39,499 nt of DNA from an uncultured Prevotellaceae bacterium (GTDB taxonomy: Bacteria > Bacteroidota > Bacteroidia > Bacteroidales > Bacteroidaceae): positions 1 to 39,499 of the forward strand of contig ONGG01000029.1 of NCBI GenBank assembly GCA_900317305.1, given 5' to 3'. The position numbers and the translations under genes were made by a program. Below are positions 8,025 to 16,544 of the stretch, in pieces (within the stretch, counting starts at the first letter, position 1; each line of letters starts with the position of its first letter). The notes below the pieces were generated by a model, which did no database searches, was not told where the DNA came from, and was given only the letters and a program-made list of their open reading frames with translations.

Positions 8025-8137
8025 AATCATACAATGAGACTGCCGACGGCAACGATATGCGATTCGACGTCGAAAATCTTGCTCATGTCGGAAGTTTTCA
8101 CGAATTTTGCAAATGTCAAACTTAAAAACGATATCCT

Positions 8138-9691
8138 ATGTTCAAAAACCATCCTAAAGGATTGCTCCTTGCTGCGTTAAGCAATATGGGAGAGAGGTTC
8201 GGCTACTATATCATGAATGCCGTTCTCGCTCTCTTCCTTTGTTCGAAATTTGGCCTCTCCGATGAGAAGAGCGGTTTTATCGCCGCTATGTTTCTTACGG
8301 CCATCTATGTGCTCAGCCTCGTCGGAGGTATCATCGCCGACCGTACGCAGAACTACAAGGGCACCATCGCCTGGGGACTGGTAGTGATGGCTGCAGGATA
8401 TATCCTGCTGGCTATCCCCGTGCTCGCCACGCCCGACAACATCTCGTGGCTCCTGCCCTTCACCATCTTCGCACTTGCACTCATCGCTTGTGGCAATGGT
8501 CTCTTCAAAGGCAACTTGCAGGCCATTGTGGGCCAGATGTACGACAACTTCGAGGCCGATGCTGCCAAGGAAGGTCCCGAGAAACTGAAATGGGCACAAG
8601 GACAGCGTGATGCCGGTTTCCAGATCTTCTATGTGTTCATCAACGTGGGCGCCCTCGTCGCTCCGTTTATCGCTCCCTTGCTCCGCAGCTGGTGGCTGAA
8701 GGTACACGGACTGGTATACAATGCCGACCTGCCCAAGCTCTGCCATGAGTATATATCGGGCAGCATCGATGCCAACAATCTCAGCAACCTGAACGAGCTG
8801 GTGACAAAAGTGGGAGGCGACCCCTCCGACATGAGCGCCTTCTGCACCCACTATCTCGATATTTTCAATACGGGTATCCACTACTCGTTCATCGCATCGG
8901 TGGTCACGATGCTCATCTCGCTGGCCATCTTCCTGTTTTCCAAGCACCTGTTCCCCACTCCGGGAAAGAAAGAGGCTGTGTCGTCGGAAGGCTATACCGA
9001 GGCCGAGAAGAAAGCCATGGCAACCGAGATCAAGCAGCGTATGTATGCGCTCTTCGCTGTACTGGGCATCGCCGTGTTCTTCTGGTTCTCCTTCCATCAG
9101 AACGGACAGTCGCTGTCATTCTTCGCCCGCGACTTCGTGCAGACCGACTCCATCGCTCCCGAAATCTGGCAGGCTGTCAACCCGTTCTTCGTCATTGTGC
9201 TCACACCGATTATCATGTGGATTTTCTCTTCGCTCACCAAGCGCGGCAGGGCTATATCCACACCAAAGAAGATTGCTTATGGTATGGGCATCGCCGGACT
9301 GGCCTATCTTTTCCTGGCCCTCTACTCGAGCACGCAGGGCTATCCCTCGGCTGAGAACTTCACTGCGATGGCCGACTCGGCTAAGGCCGGACTGAAAGCA
9401 GGCCCATGGGTGCTTATCGTCACCTATTTCTTCCTTACGGTGGCCGAGCTGTTCATCTCGCCACTGGGCCTCTCCTTCGTGTCGAAGGTGGCTCCGAAGA
9501 ACTTGCAGGGACTATGTCAGGGATTGTGGTTGGGTGCAACCGCAGTGGGCAACGGACTGCTCTGGATTGGTCCGCTGATTTACAACAAGTGGCCCATCTG
9601 GATCTGCTGGACAGTGTTCCTCATTGTCTGCCTCATCTCCATGGGCGTGATGTTTGGAATGGTGAAATGGCTGGAGAGGGTGACAAAATGA
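8138..9691 (+). CDS. POT/PTR-family proton-coupled oligopeptide transporter
   Basis: This inner-membrane carrier of 517 residues would import di- and tripeptides with protons. It shows the POT pattern: an N-terminal NMGERFGYY motif in helix 1, the family region with GNGLFKGNLQAIVGQMY, the FYVFINVGALVAPFIAPLL stretch in helix 5, and about 12-14 hydrophobic helices. The usual ExxERF motif reads NxxERF here, so the first glutamate is replaced by asparagine. The upstream 113 bases hold GAATTTTG at about 8103, a weak -7 candidate, so it may have its own promoter. It converges on the coiled-coil gene. A peptidase and two other transporters lie nearby on the opposite strand. Confidence 0.9.
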   Translation: MFKNHPKGLLLAALSNMGERFGYYIMNAVLALFLCSKFGLSDEKSGFIAAMFLTAIYVLSLVGGIIADRTQNYKGTIAWGLVVMAAGYILLAIPVLATPDNISWLLPFTIFALALIACGNGLFKGNLQAIVGQMYDNFEADAAKEGPEKLKWAQGQRDAGFQIFYVFINVGALVAPFIAPLLRSWWLKVHGLVYNADLPKLCHEYISGSIDANNLSNLNELVTKVGGDPSDMSAFCTHYLDIFNTGIHYSFIASVVTMLISLAIFLFSKHLFPTPGKKEAVSSEGYTEAEKKAMATEIKQRMYALFAVLGIAVFFWFSFHQNGQSLSFFARDFVQTDSIAPEIWQAVNPFFVIVLTPIIMWIFSSLTKRGRAISTPKKIAYGMGIAGLAYLFLALYSSTQGYPSAENFTAMADSAKAGLKAGPWVLIVTYFFLTVAELFISPLGLSFVSKVAPKNLQGLCQGLWLGATAVGNGLLWIGPLIYNKWPIWICWTVFLIVCLISMGVMFGMVKWLERVTK

Positions 9692-9716
9692 TGTCACCCC
9701 AGCCATAAAGGCTATA

Positions 9717-10352
9717 TCAATCTTCGGGGAAGTCGAAAGACAGTTGCACCTGATTGGGGTCGATGTCTTTCGGCTTCTTCTTTTTCCGGCGTTGTGGTGG
9801 AGTTGGGGAATTGCTGGCCGGTTCTTCTGCGGCACCGGGCAATGGGGCACCATCCGCTGTGCCGGCCAATTTGCTGGCAATGGCCTGGATGCGTTGCTCC
9901 AACGTCACAATCATGGCTCGCGACTCGGCCACTTCGTGGTTGAGCGTCAGGACTTGCTCTTGCAGGTGGAGCGTCTTTTGCTCCATGGCATCGAGCTGTT
10001 GCCTGAGAAGGGTGTTCTCCTCAAGCAGCGATTTGTTCTCTTCGCCTATCCTTGCGTTCTCCTCTGAAAGACTACGGTTCTTCTCCGACAGGATTTTGTT
10101 GTCTTCCGAAAGCTTTTTGTTGTCTTCCGAAAGCTTTTTGTTGTCTTCCGAAAGAGTTTGATTATCCTCCGAAAGAGCTTTGTTGTCTTCCGAAAGCTTT
10201 TGGTTGTCTTCCAAAAGTGCCTTGTTTTCGTCAGCAAGAACAGTTCTCTCCTCTATGAGTTGATGGCGCGCGTTGCACGTGGCTTGCACGCCCTCCTCCA
10301 AGGTGCCGAGCAGGTCTTCCATTTCGCTGAGATGTGCGATAATCGATTCCAT
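9717..10352 (-). CDS. Heptad-repeat coiled-coil protein of unknown function
   Basis: A 211-residue protein with no recognised enzymatic domain. Residues of about 30-105 are a regular heptad series of the form LSEDNKK, repeated at least six times and ideal for a long parallel coiled coil. It continues into further heptads (LLEENTLLRQQLDAMEQK) to about 150. The C-terminus is a Pro/Ala linker, a basic RRKKKKPKD patch and a short acidic tail. There is no signal peptide, so it is probably cytosolic, perhaps binding nucleic acid or another protein. The ATG at 10352 is chosen because longer versions run into queC, whose stop is 28 bases upstream. It is likely the last gene of the queC unit. Confidence 0.75.
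   Translation of the reverse strand: MESIIAHLSEMEDLLGTLEEGVQATCNARHQLIEERTVLADENKALLEDNQKLSEDNKALSEDNQTLSEDNKKLSEDNKKLSEDNKILSEKNRSLSEENARIGEENKSLLEENTLLRQQLDAMEQKTLHLQEQVLTLNHEVAESRAMIVTLEQRIQAIASKLAGTADGAPLPGAAEEPASNSPTPPQRRKKKKPKDIDPNQVQLSFDFPED
10084..10230 (-). repeat. Seven 21-bp tandem repeats encoding heptads
   Basis: Seven 21-base units start at 10084, 10105, 10126 and so on. Units at 10105-10125 and 10126-10146 are identical (TCCGAAAGCTTTTTGTTGTC + T). Each encodes one heptad of the coiled coil, so copy-number change would lengthen or shorten the rod in frame. Confidence 0.9.
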
Positions 10353-10380
10353 GATGCGTATGGTAGGATGAATGATGGTT

Positions 10381-11049
10381 CTATTCTTCGTATAAGGTGG
10401 TGTCTTCAATACCTGCCTCACGGAGGGCTTCCTTGCGCTCCATGCAGGTGCCACATTTGCCGCAATGGCGCTCGCCGCCTTTGTAGCATGAGTAGGTCTG
10501 GCTGTAGTCAATGCCCAGACGTTTGCCTATGAGGGCGATGCCAGTCTTGCTGATGTCGGTATACGGAGCCATGATTTCCACGCCGATATAGGTGCCGGCA
10601 CGCATGGCTTCCGACATGGGACGTATGAACTCGGCGCGGCAGTCGGGATAGATGGAGTGGTCGCCAAAGTGGTTGGCTATCATCACCTTGGTCAGGCCAC
10701 GGCTCTCGGCGATGCCACAGGCTATCGAGAGCATGATACCATTGCGGAAGGGCACCACGGTGGATTTCATGTTCGCCTCGTCGTAGTCGCCCTCGGGAAT
10801 GGCGTCGGCGCCCTCGAGCAATGACGACTTGAAGTAGCGCCCCATGAAGTCGAGCGGGATAAGCAGGTGCTCTATGCCAAGGGCCTCGCAATGCTTGCGG
10901 GCAAAGGCTGCCTCGCGCTTGTTGTGGTTGCTGCCATAGTCGAAGGTGATGGCCAGAGCGATACGGTCCTTCTGGTCGTAGAGCAGGGTCACGGAGTCCA
11001 TGCCTCCAGAGAGGATGATGATGGAATCTTTGTTGGTTGTTTCTGTCAT
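10381..11049 (-). CDS. queC: 7-cyano-7-deazaguanine synthase
   Basis: QueC converts 7-carboxy-7-deazaguanine to preQ0 with ATP and ammonia, in the queuosine pathway for tRNA modification; it acts in the cytosol. The 222-residue protein has the N-type ATP pyrophosphatase motif LSGGMDS at residues 13-19 and the FDYGSNHNKRE segment. The zinc-binding C-terminus has CYKGGERHCGKCGTCMERKE, whose cysteines follow the family pattern. Other queuosine genes are not in the window. It lies 17 bases after the MFS gene on the same strand and 28 bases before the coiled-coil gene. Confidence 0.95.
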   Translation of the reverse strand: MTETTNKDSIIILSGGMDSVTLLYDQKDRIALAITFDYGSNHNKREAAFARKHCEALGIEHLLIPLDFMGRYFKSSLLEGADAIPEGDYDEANMKSTVVPFRNGIMLSIACGIAESRGLTKVMIANHFGDHSIYPDCRAEFIRPMSEAMRAGTYIGVEIMAPYTDISKTGIALIGKRLGIDYSQTYSCYKGGERHCGKCGTCMERKEALREAGIEDTTLYEE

Positions 11050-11066
11050 GTCTTTTTAGTTTGTGT

Positions 11067-12497
11067 CTATAATGATGACTTCCTGATGTTGGCCTCGCTC
11101 AGTCCGTAACCTTTCCGTTTGTCGACGGCCATCAGCACCAGGGCAATGCACACGGCTCCCACCCCCAGAAGGGCAAAGACCACCATGGGGATGGTGAAGT
11201 CTACATGGCCGGTGGCATCGGTGTGGGCACCTATCACGTTGCCCACCAGCATCGGAACCAGCATCAGACCGATGTTCTGCACGAAGTAGATGATGCTGTA
11301 GGCCGTGCCCAACTGCTTCAGCGGCACGATTTTGGGCACGCTGGGCCACATGGCGCTGGGCACGAGAGAGAACGAGACGCCGTAGAGCAGCATCATGAGC
11401 GAGGCAAACCAGGTGTGCTGCATGATGGGAAGGGCCAGGCACACATGGCAGCATGTCACGATCAGGCAGCCGATGAGCATCAGCAGACTGCCACGTCCCA
11501 GACGGTCGTAGACAACGCCGAAGAGGGGAGTGAGGACGATGGTGCCGTAGGGGAGGATGGAGACGATCCATCCTGCCGTGACGGTATCGATACCATATTT
11601 GTTGACCAGCAGGTCGCTGGCAAATTTCAGGAATGGACGCAGGCTGGAGTAGAACAGCACGCAGAGCAAGGCAATCAGCCAGAATCCGGGATTGCGCAGG
11701 ATGCGGACAATGTCCTTGAAGGTGAAGTCGTCGTCGGAAGTGGTGCCCGTGGCCTTCTCCTTGGAGTCGCCCGGCTCACTCTTCGACGTCTCATCGGATG
11801 AGGCTGCCATGACGCGGTCCATTCGCTTGTCCATAATCAGGTAGACCACGAACATCACAAAGCCCATCAGCAGCAATGCCGCGCCTGCCAGGATGGGGGC
11901 CGACACGCCATAGGCATTGGCGATGACCGGACTGAGGCTGATGGCACTGGCTGTTCCCAACCGGGCCATTGCCACCTGGATGCCCATGGCCGAGGCCAAC
12001 TCATAGCCCGTGAACCATTTCGTGACAATCTTCGATACGGTGATGCCGGTGATGTCGCAGCCCACGCCAAACATGCCGAAGCCGAGCGAGGCAACGAGCA
12101 CCTGGGTCTTCATATGGGCTGGAATGAGTCCGAAGAGGGTGACGGGCATGTCGACATATCCCTCGGGGGTGATGAGCGTCACGCTGTAGTAGTTGACCAA
12201 TGCGCCACCGAGCATCATCCCCGTGGCCAGAAGGCCCGTGAAGCGGATGCCACACTTGTCGAGAATCAGTCCGCCCCAGAACAGCATCAAGAGGAAGATG
12301 TTGAAGATGCTGTAACTGCCGGCATAGAAACCATATTCCTCGGCACTCCAGCCCATGCCGCCCTCCGCGGGGGAAGCCTTGAGCGTGGTAGAGAGAGGCG
12401 AGACGATGTCCCAGAACACATAGCCCATCATCATGACGAAGGCCACGATGAACAGTACGGTCCAGCGGCGTGTCCGCGATTGGTTGGGAATAGGCAT
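11067..12497 (-). CDS. MFS transporter, MFSD1-like (second of a tandem pair)
   Basis: A 476-residue inner-membrane carrier with about 12 hydrophobic helices and the MFS loop motif LILDKCGIRFTG between helices 2 and 3. A cytosolic loop around residues 223-250 is rich in Ser/Asp/Glu/Lys. The C-terminal half has SLVPSAMWPSVPKIVP and GTAYSIIYFVQNIGL, which resemble the eukaryotic MFSD1 group, recently linked to dipeptide transport. The substrate here is therefore inferred. It is a clear paralogue of the next gene upstream, sharing ITVSxxxxKWFxGxExAxAM and the two C-terminal motifs. The genes are separated by an 82-base gap with a hairpin. Confidence 0.85.
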   Translation of the reverse strand: MPIPNQSRTRRWTVLFIVAFVMMMGYVFWDIVSPLSTTLKASPAEGGMGWSAEEYGFYAGSYSIFNIFLLMLFWGGLILDKCGIRFTGLLATGMMLGGALVNYYSVTLITPEGYVDMPVTLFGLIPAHMKTQVLVASLGFGMFGVGCDITGITVSKIVTKWFTGYELASAMGIQVAMARLGTASAISLSPVIANAYGVSAPILAGAALLLMGFVMFVVYLIMDKRMDRVMAASSDETSKSEPGDSKEKATGTTSDDDFTFKDIVRILRNPGFWLIALLCVLFYSSLRPFLKFASDLLVNKYGIDTVTAGWIVSILPYGTIVLTPLFGVVYDRLGRGSLLMLIGCLIVTCCHVCLALPIMQHTWFASLMMLLYGVSFSLVPSAMWPSVPKIVPLKQLGTAYSIIYFVQNIGLMLVPMLVGNVIGAHTDATGHVDFTIPMVVFALLGVGAVCIALVLMAVDKRKGYGLSEANIRKSSL

Positions 12498-12527
12498 GGT
12501 GCGTATAGGTGTCAGGGGGGAAAGAGT

Positions 12528-12565
12528 ATCGCCAGGATGGCCTCAATAGTGGCAAACCTGGCGAT
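12528..12565 (-). promoter_or_regulatory. Hairpin between the two MFS genes
   Basis: ATCGCCAGG (12528-12536) and CCTGGCGAT (12557-12565) form a perfect 9-bp stem around a 20-base loop. On the minus strand it is followed by only a short U-tract, so it may be a leaky terminator, an RNA-stability element or a translation-modulating structure upstream of the second MFS gene. Confidence 0.5.
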
Positions 12566-12579
12566 GACTCATGGGGCTG

Positions 12580-14235
12580 TTATTTGATGTTGGGCTCTTC
12601 GAGACCCAGACCTTTCTTCTTGTCGACCACCTTCAGCAGGAAGCCAAGCAACAGGGCTGCCACACCAAGGCCGGCCAGCATCACCAGCGGGGCCGTGTAG
12701 TCGTAGCCCACGGCGGCCTGCTCGGGGGTGATGGTGCCGTTGGCCAGTCCGTTGACAATGTCGGGATTGGTCTTGTCAAGCACCTTGCCGATGAGCAAGG
12801 GGAAGAGCCACAGGCCGATGTTCTGAATCCAGAAGATCAGCGCATAGGCCGAACCGATGATCTTGGGCTCCACCAGTTTGGGCACGCTGGGCCACAACGA
12901 AGCGGGAACGAGCGAGAACGAGGCACCCAAGACAAGGATGGTGATATAGGCCACGGCCACTCCACCAATCACGTTGCCCTTGAACATGGGAAGGATGAAG
13001 GCGAAGGTGAGGTGACAGGCGATGAGCAGCACCGAACCCAGGACGAGCATCGAGGCGGCCTTGCCCTTGTGGTCGACATAACTGCCCAGGATGGGAGTGA
13101 TGAGCACGGCCAACAGGGGGAATACGGCGAACACACTTTCTGCCGACTGGCGCATGTAGCCCATCACGCAGTAGGTGATGAGGGCGACAATCGAGATGCC
13201 CAGCAGACCATACTTCATGCCGGCCTTCTTCTGGAAGTTGGAGGCGAAGCCGGCAGCAGCCACTACCAGCATAATGATATACTGCACGATGGTCACTGAT
13301 GAGGAGGCCCAGAACGAATCGGGTGCGGGAGGCACAAGCGTCAGGTTGCACTGCAGCATGTTCACGGCGTACTTCTGGAAGGGGAAGATGGCCGAATAAT
13401 AGAGCACGCAGAGCAGGGCGACAATCCAGAAACCACCATCGGTGAGAATCTTGCCAATGTCGGAGACCTTGAAAGGATCGTCTTTCTCTTCTGCCTCACC
13501 AGTCTGGGCGTCGAGTTTCTGGTCCATCACGAAGTAGACGATGGTCATGATCAGGGCGATGCACATGAGCACCACGCCGAAGGCCACCGAGCGGCTCACG
13601 CTCACCTGGTCGCCCAGACGGGCGAAGAAGGGCGAGAAAATCATGCAGGTGGCCACACCCAGACGGGCAAGGGCCATCTCCGAACCCATGGCAAGGGCCA
13701 TCTCGCGGCCTTTGAACCACTTCACGATACCGCGGCTCACGGTGATGCCGGCCATCTCGCAGCCGCAACCGAAAATCATGAAACCACAGGCGGCAAACTT
13801 GGCCGAGGCGGGCATACCGTTGTAGAAGGGTGCCACGCCCAGCTCATCAAACAAGGGGATGTAGTTGAGGTGGGTATTGAACCATGCCTCCAGACCGCTG
13901 CCCATGAAACTCTCGCTCACGGCATACCACTTGATGACGGCGCCGATGAGCATCACGGCTGCCGACAACACGGCGGTGAAGCGAACACCCATCTTGTCGA
14001 GGATGATGCCTGCGAAGATGAGGAAGAAGGCGAAAACGTTTAGGAATACTTCGGAGCCCTGCATCGTGCCAAAGGCGGTGGAGTCCCACCCACGGGTCTC
14101 TTGCATGAGGTCTTTGATGGGCGAGAGGATGTCCATGAAGATGTAGGAGCAGAACATGGCTAATGCCAGAAGGAGAAGGGCGGTCCAACGCATGGCTGCC
14201 GAGTCTCTCAATGTCTTTTGAATGGTCTCTGTCAT
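12580..14235 (-). CDS. MFS transporter, MFSD1-like (first of a tandem pair)
   Basis: A 551-residue carrier with about 12 helices. It has the loop motif IILDKMGVRFTAVL, ITVSRGIVKWFKGREMALAM in the N-terminal half, and SLVPASLWPSVPKLVEPKII with GSAYALIFWIQNIGLWLFPL in the C-terminal half. It aligns along its length with the next gene but has longer extracytoplasmic loops, notably around residues 104-130 and 295-315. The similarity to MFSD1-type carriers and the upstream S9 peptidase gene suggest uptake of short peptides; this is an inference. A 16-base perfect palindrome sits 20 bases before the start. Confidence 0.85.
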   Translation of the reverse strand: MTETIQKTLRDSAAMRWTALLLLALAMFCSYIFMDILSPIKDLMQETRGWDSTAFGTMQGSEVFLNVFAFFLIFAGIILDKMGVRFTAVLSAAVMLIGAVIKWYAVSESFMGSGLEAWFNTHLNYIPLFDELGVAPFYNGMPASAKFAACGFMIFGCGCEMAGITVSRGIVKWFKGREMALAMGSEMALARLGVATCMIFSPFFARLGDQVSVSRSVAFGVVLMCIALIMTIVYFVMDQKLDAQTGEAEEKDDPFKVSDIGKILTDGGFWIVALLCVLYYSAIFPFQKYAVNMLQCNLTLVPPAPDSFWASSSVTIVQYIIMLVVAAAGFASNFQKKAGMKYGLLGISIVALITYCVMGYMRQSAESVFAVFPLLAVLITPILGSYVDHKGKAASMLVLGSVLLIACHLTFAFILPMFKGNVIGGVAVAYITILVLGASFSLVPASLWPSVPKLVEPKIIGSAYALIFWIQNIGLWLFPLLIGKVLDKTNPDIVNGLANGTITPEQAAVGYDYTAPLVMLAGLGVAALLLGFLLKVVDKKKGLGLEEPNIK

Positions 14236-14255
14236 TGTATATTTGTTTTATTTGT

Positions 14256-14271
14256 GGGTGGCATGCCACCC
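14256..14271. promoter_or_regulatory. 16-bp perfect palindrome upstream of the first MFS gene
   Basis: GGGTGGCATGCCACCC is its own reverse complement. It lies in the 77-base gap between the S9 peptidase and MFS genes, 20 bases before the MFS start codon. It could be an operator for a dimeric regulator or an RNA hairpin; nothing in the sequence decides this. Confidence 0.45.
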
Positions 14272-14312
14272 TTCGGAATCTCGTTAGTTGTGGCTTGGTT
14301 GAGCCTCATGGG

Positions 14313-16535
14313 TCATTTCTTCAGCCAGCGGTCAAGCCAGTTGAAGTAGGTGCGCTGCCATAGCACGCCATTCTGTGGTTTCAGCACCCAGTGGTTCTCG
14401 TCGGGGAAGATGAGCAGCTGGGCCTCGATGCCCCGCATGCGGGCGGCATTGAATGCGCTCATGCCTTGGGTGGCGTTGATGCGGTAGTCTTTCTCGCCAT
14501 GGATGCAGAGGATGGGGGTGTCCCACTGGTCGACGAAACGGTGGGGAGAATTGGTGTAGGTCTTGCGGGCTGCGGCGGTCTGGTCCTTGTTCCAGTAAGC
14601 ATCGTCGTATTCCCAGTTGGAGAACCAGTTCTCCTCTGTCTCGGTGTACATGGCCTCGAGGTTGAAGGCACCGTCGTGGGCGATGAAGCACTTGAACCGC
14701 TTGTCGTGGTGGCCGGCAAGATAGTATACGCTGAAACCGCCAAAGCTGGCACCCACGGCACCCAGACGGTCCTTGTCGACATAAGGCAAGTTGGCAGCGG
14801 CGTCGTCGATGGCAGTGAGATAGTCGTCCATGCACTGGCCAGTCCAGTCGCCACTGATTTCCTCACACCACTCCGAGCCGAAACCGGGCAGACCATGGCG
14901 GTTGGGAGCCACGATCACATAGCCATGCGAGGCCATGATCATGAAGTTCCAACGGTAGCTCCAGAACTGCGACACCGGGCTTTGCGGTCCGCCCTCGCAG
15001 AAGAGAAGGGTGGGGTATTTCTTCGTCTTGTCGAAATGCGGCGGAAGGATGACCCAATAGAGCATTTCCTTGCCGTCGGTGGTCTTCACCCATCGCTCTT
15101 CGACCGACGGTTTGGCCAGTTGGTCGAGTATGTGTTTGTTCTCTTGGGTTATCTGACTGATTGCGAAGGTCTTTCCTGTTGTCGGGAGCGTGTGGTTTGC
15201 CACAAAGGCAGCGTCCTTGTCGAGCGCCTTGCCTCGTACACCCGGATTGATCAGGTAGAGGTCGGCAGGTTCCGTGTAGCTGTGTTTCTCTGCAATCAGG
15301 TGCTTCCCGTCGCCCAACATCTTGATGCCGCCAAAGTCGGCGGTCAAATCAGAGTGGCGTCTCACCACACCTTTGAGGTTGGTGGAATAGAGATTCTCCG
15401 TGCCGTGCCACACGCCGATGAAATAAATGACATCGCTCTTGGCACCTGCCCAGCAGAAATCGTCGACATTCGAGTCGAAACTCTCGGTGACGTAGCGTTT
15501 CGTCCCGGTGGCCAGTTCGTAGAGACACAGGCGCTGGCGGTCGCTCTCATAGCCGTCGCGGGCCATGCTCAGCCAAGCCACATACTTGCCGTCGGGCGAG
15601 AACTGCGGGTTCTGGTCGTAACCAGGATTGTTGGCCAGGTTCTCGGGCGAGTTCACCTTCTGTGTGCGGAGGGTCTTGGTGGGGTCTACCTTCGGTGCTA
15701 CGTATCCCTCAGGCTTGCAGAGGTTGCGGGTGGTGCGGTTGGCGATATCGTAGAGGTAGATGTCGGAGTCGGTGGAAATGGAGTACTCGAGTCCGGTCTT
15801 CTTGCGGCAGGTATAGGCTATCTGCTTGGAGTCGCTGCTCCAGTCGATTTGCTCGATGCCGCCAAAAGGCTCCATGGGGCATTCGAAGGGTTCGCCCTCC
15901 AGAATGTCGGTGGCGGTGCCAATGCCGTCGGCAGTGACCTCGGCCACGAAGGGATGGGCGATGCTCTCCACATAATGGTCCCAGTGGCGGTACATCAGGT
16001 CGGTCACCAGGCGGCCGGTGGCCTTGGGCAGGTCGGAGGGATTCTCCTTGATGACCTCATGGAAGGGCAACTGCTTGATATACACCACCCGGTTGCCGTC
16101 GGGCGAGAATTTGTAGCCTTCCACGTTGCCGTCGGTGTGGCTCAGTTGGCGACGGTCGCTGCCATCGGCCTCCATGGTCCAGATCTCACCGCCGGTGATG
16201 AAGGCGATGCGCGAGCCCAGCCACGAAGGGTCGGTCTCGTTGTCGGCGCTGGTGGTGAGTTGGCGTTGGCCGGTGCCGTCGGCGTTGATGATGCAGAGCA
16301 CATGGTGGCTCTTGTTCTCCTTCACGCTATAGTAGCCCACTTGGTAGACAATCTGCTTGCCGTCGGGCGAGGGAGCATATCCGCTGATGCGGCCCATGGC
16401 CCATAAGCCCTCGGGGGTGAGCAGGTCGCTCTTCAGCGTGATGTCGCTTTTTCCTATATTCACTTTCTGTTGTGCTTTCATGGGGCAGCTGCATGCCAGG
16501 GCAAGTGCTGCCATGAGGATGAATGACTTGTTCAT
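14313..16535 (-). CDS. S9-family (prolyl-oligopeptidase-type) exported peptidase
   Basis: A 740-residue exported serine peptidase. After a signal peptide (about 1-21, ending MKAQ) comes a beta-propeller region with TolB-like repeats (SPDGKQIVYQ, SPDGNRVVYI, SPDGKYVAWL). The C-terminal alpha/beta-hydrolase domain has nucleophile GASFGG (Ser about 597), Asp about 683 in GEKDYRI and His about 715 in ENHW. Overall it resembles periplasmic dipeptidyl-peptidases of the DPP5/acylaminoacyl-peptidase type in Bacteroidales, releasing dipeptides from larger peptides. The exact specificity is not shown. It starts 9 bases after yidC and precedes two likely peptide carriers, which suits peptide scavenging. 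Confidence 0.88.
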   Translation of the reverse strand: MNKSFILMAALALACSCPMKAQQKVNIGKSDITLKSDLLTPEGLWAMGRISGYAPSPDGKQIVYQVGYYSVKENKSHHVLCIINADGTGQRQLTTSADNETDPSWLGSRIAFITGGEIWTMEADGSDRRQLSHTDGNVEGYKFSPDGNRVVYIKQLPFHEVIKENPSDLPKATGRLVTDLMYRHWDHYVESIAHPFVAEVTADGIGTATDILEGEPFECPMEPFGGIEQIDWSSDSKQIAYTCRKKTGLEYSISTDSDIYLYDIANRTTRNLCKPEGYVAPKVDPTKTLRTQKVNSPENLANNPGYDQNPQFSPDGKYVAWLSMARDGYESDRQRLCLYELATGTKRYVTESFDSNVDDFCWAGAKSDVIYFIGVWHGTENLYSTNLKGVVRRHSDLTADFGGIKMLGDGKHLIAEKHSYTEPADLYLINPGVRGKALDKDAAFVANHTLPTTGKTFAISQITQENKHILDQLAKPSVEERWVKTTDGKEMLYWVILPPHFDKTKKYPTLLFCEGGPQSPVSQFWSYRWNFMIMASHGYVIVAPNRHGLPGFGSEWCEEISGDWTGQCMDDYLTAIDDAAANLPYVDKDRLGAVGASFGGFSVYYLAGHHDKRFKCFIAHDGAFNLEAMYTETEENWFSNWEYDDAYWNKDQTAAARKTYTNSPHRFVDQWDTPILCIHGEKDYRINATQGMSAFNAARMRGIEAQLLIFPDENHWVLKPQNGVLWQRTYFNWLDRWLKK

Positions 16536-16544
16536 ATCAGGGTG

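Noticed and set aside
14391-16406. 671-residue plus-strand frame opposite the S9 peptidase
   Set aside because: It is antisense to a clear enzyme gene and results from codon bias of that gene; it is Val/Gly/His-rich with no domain.
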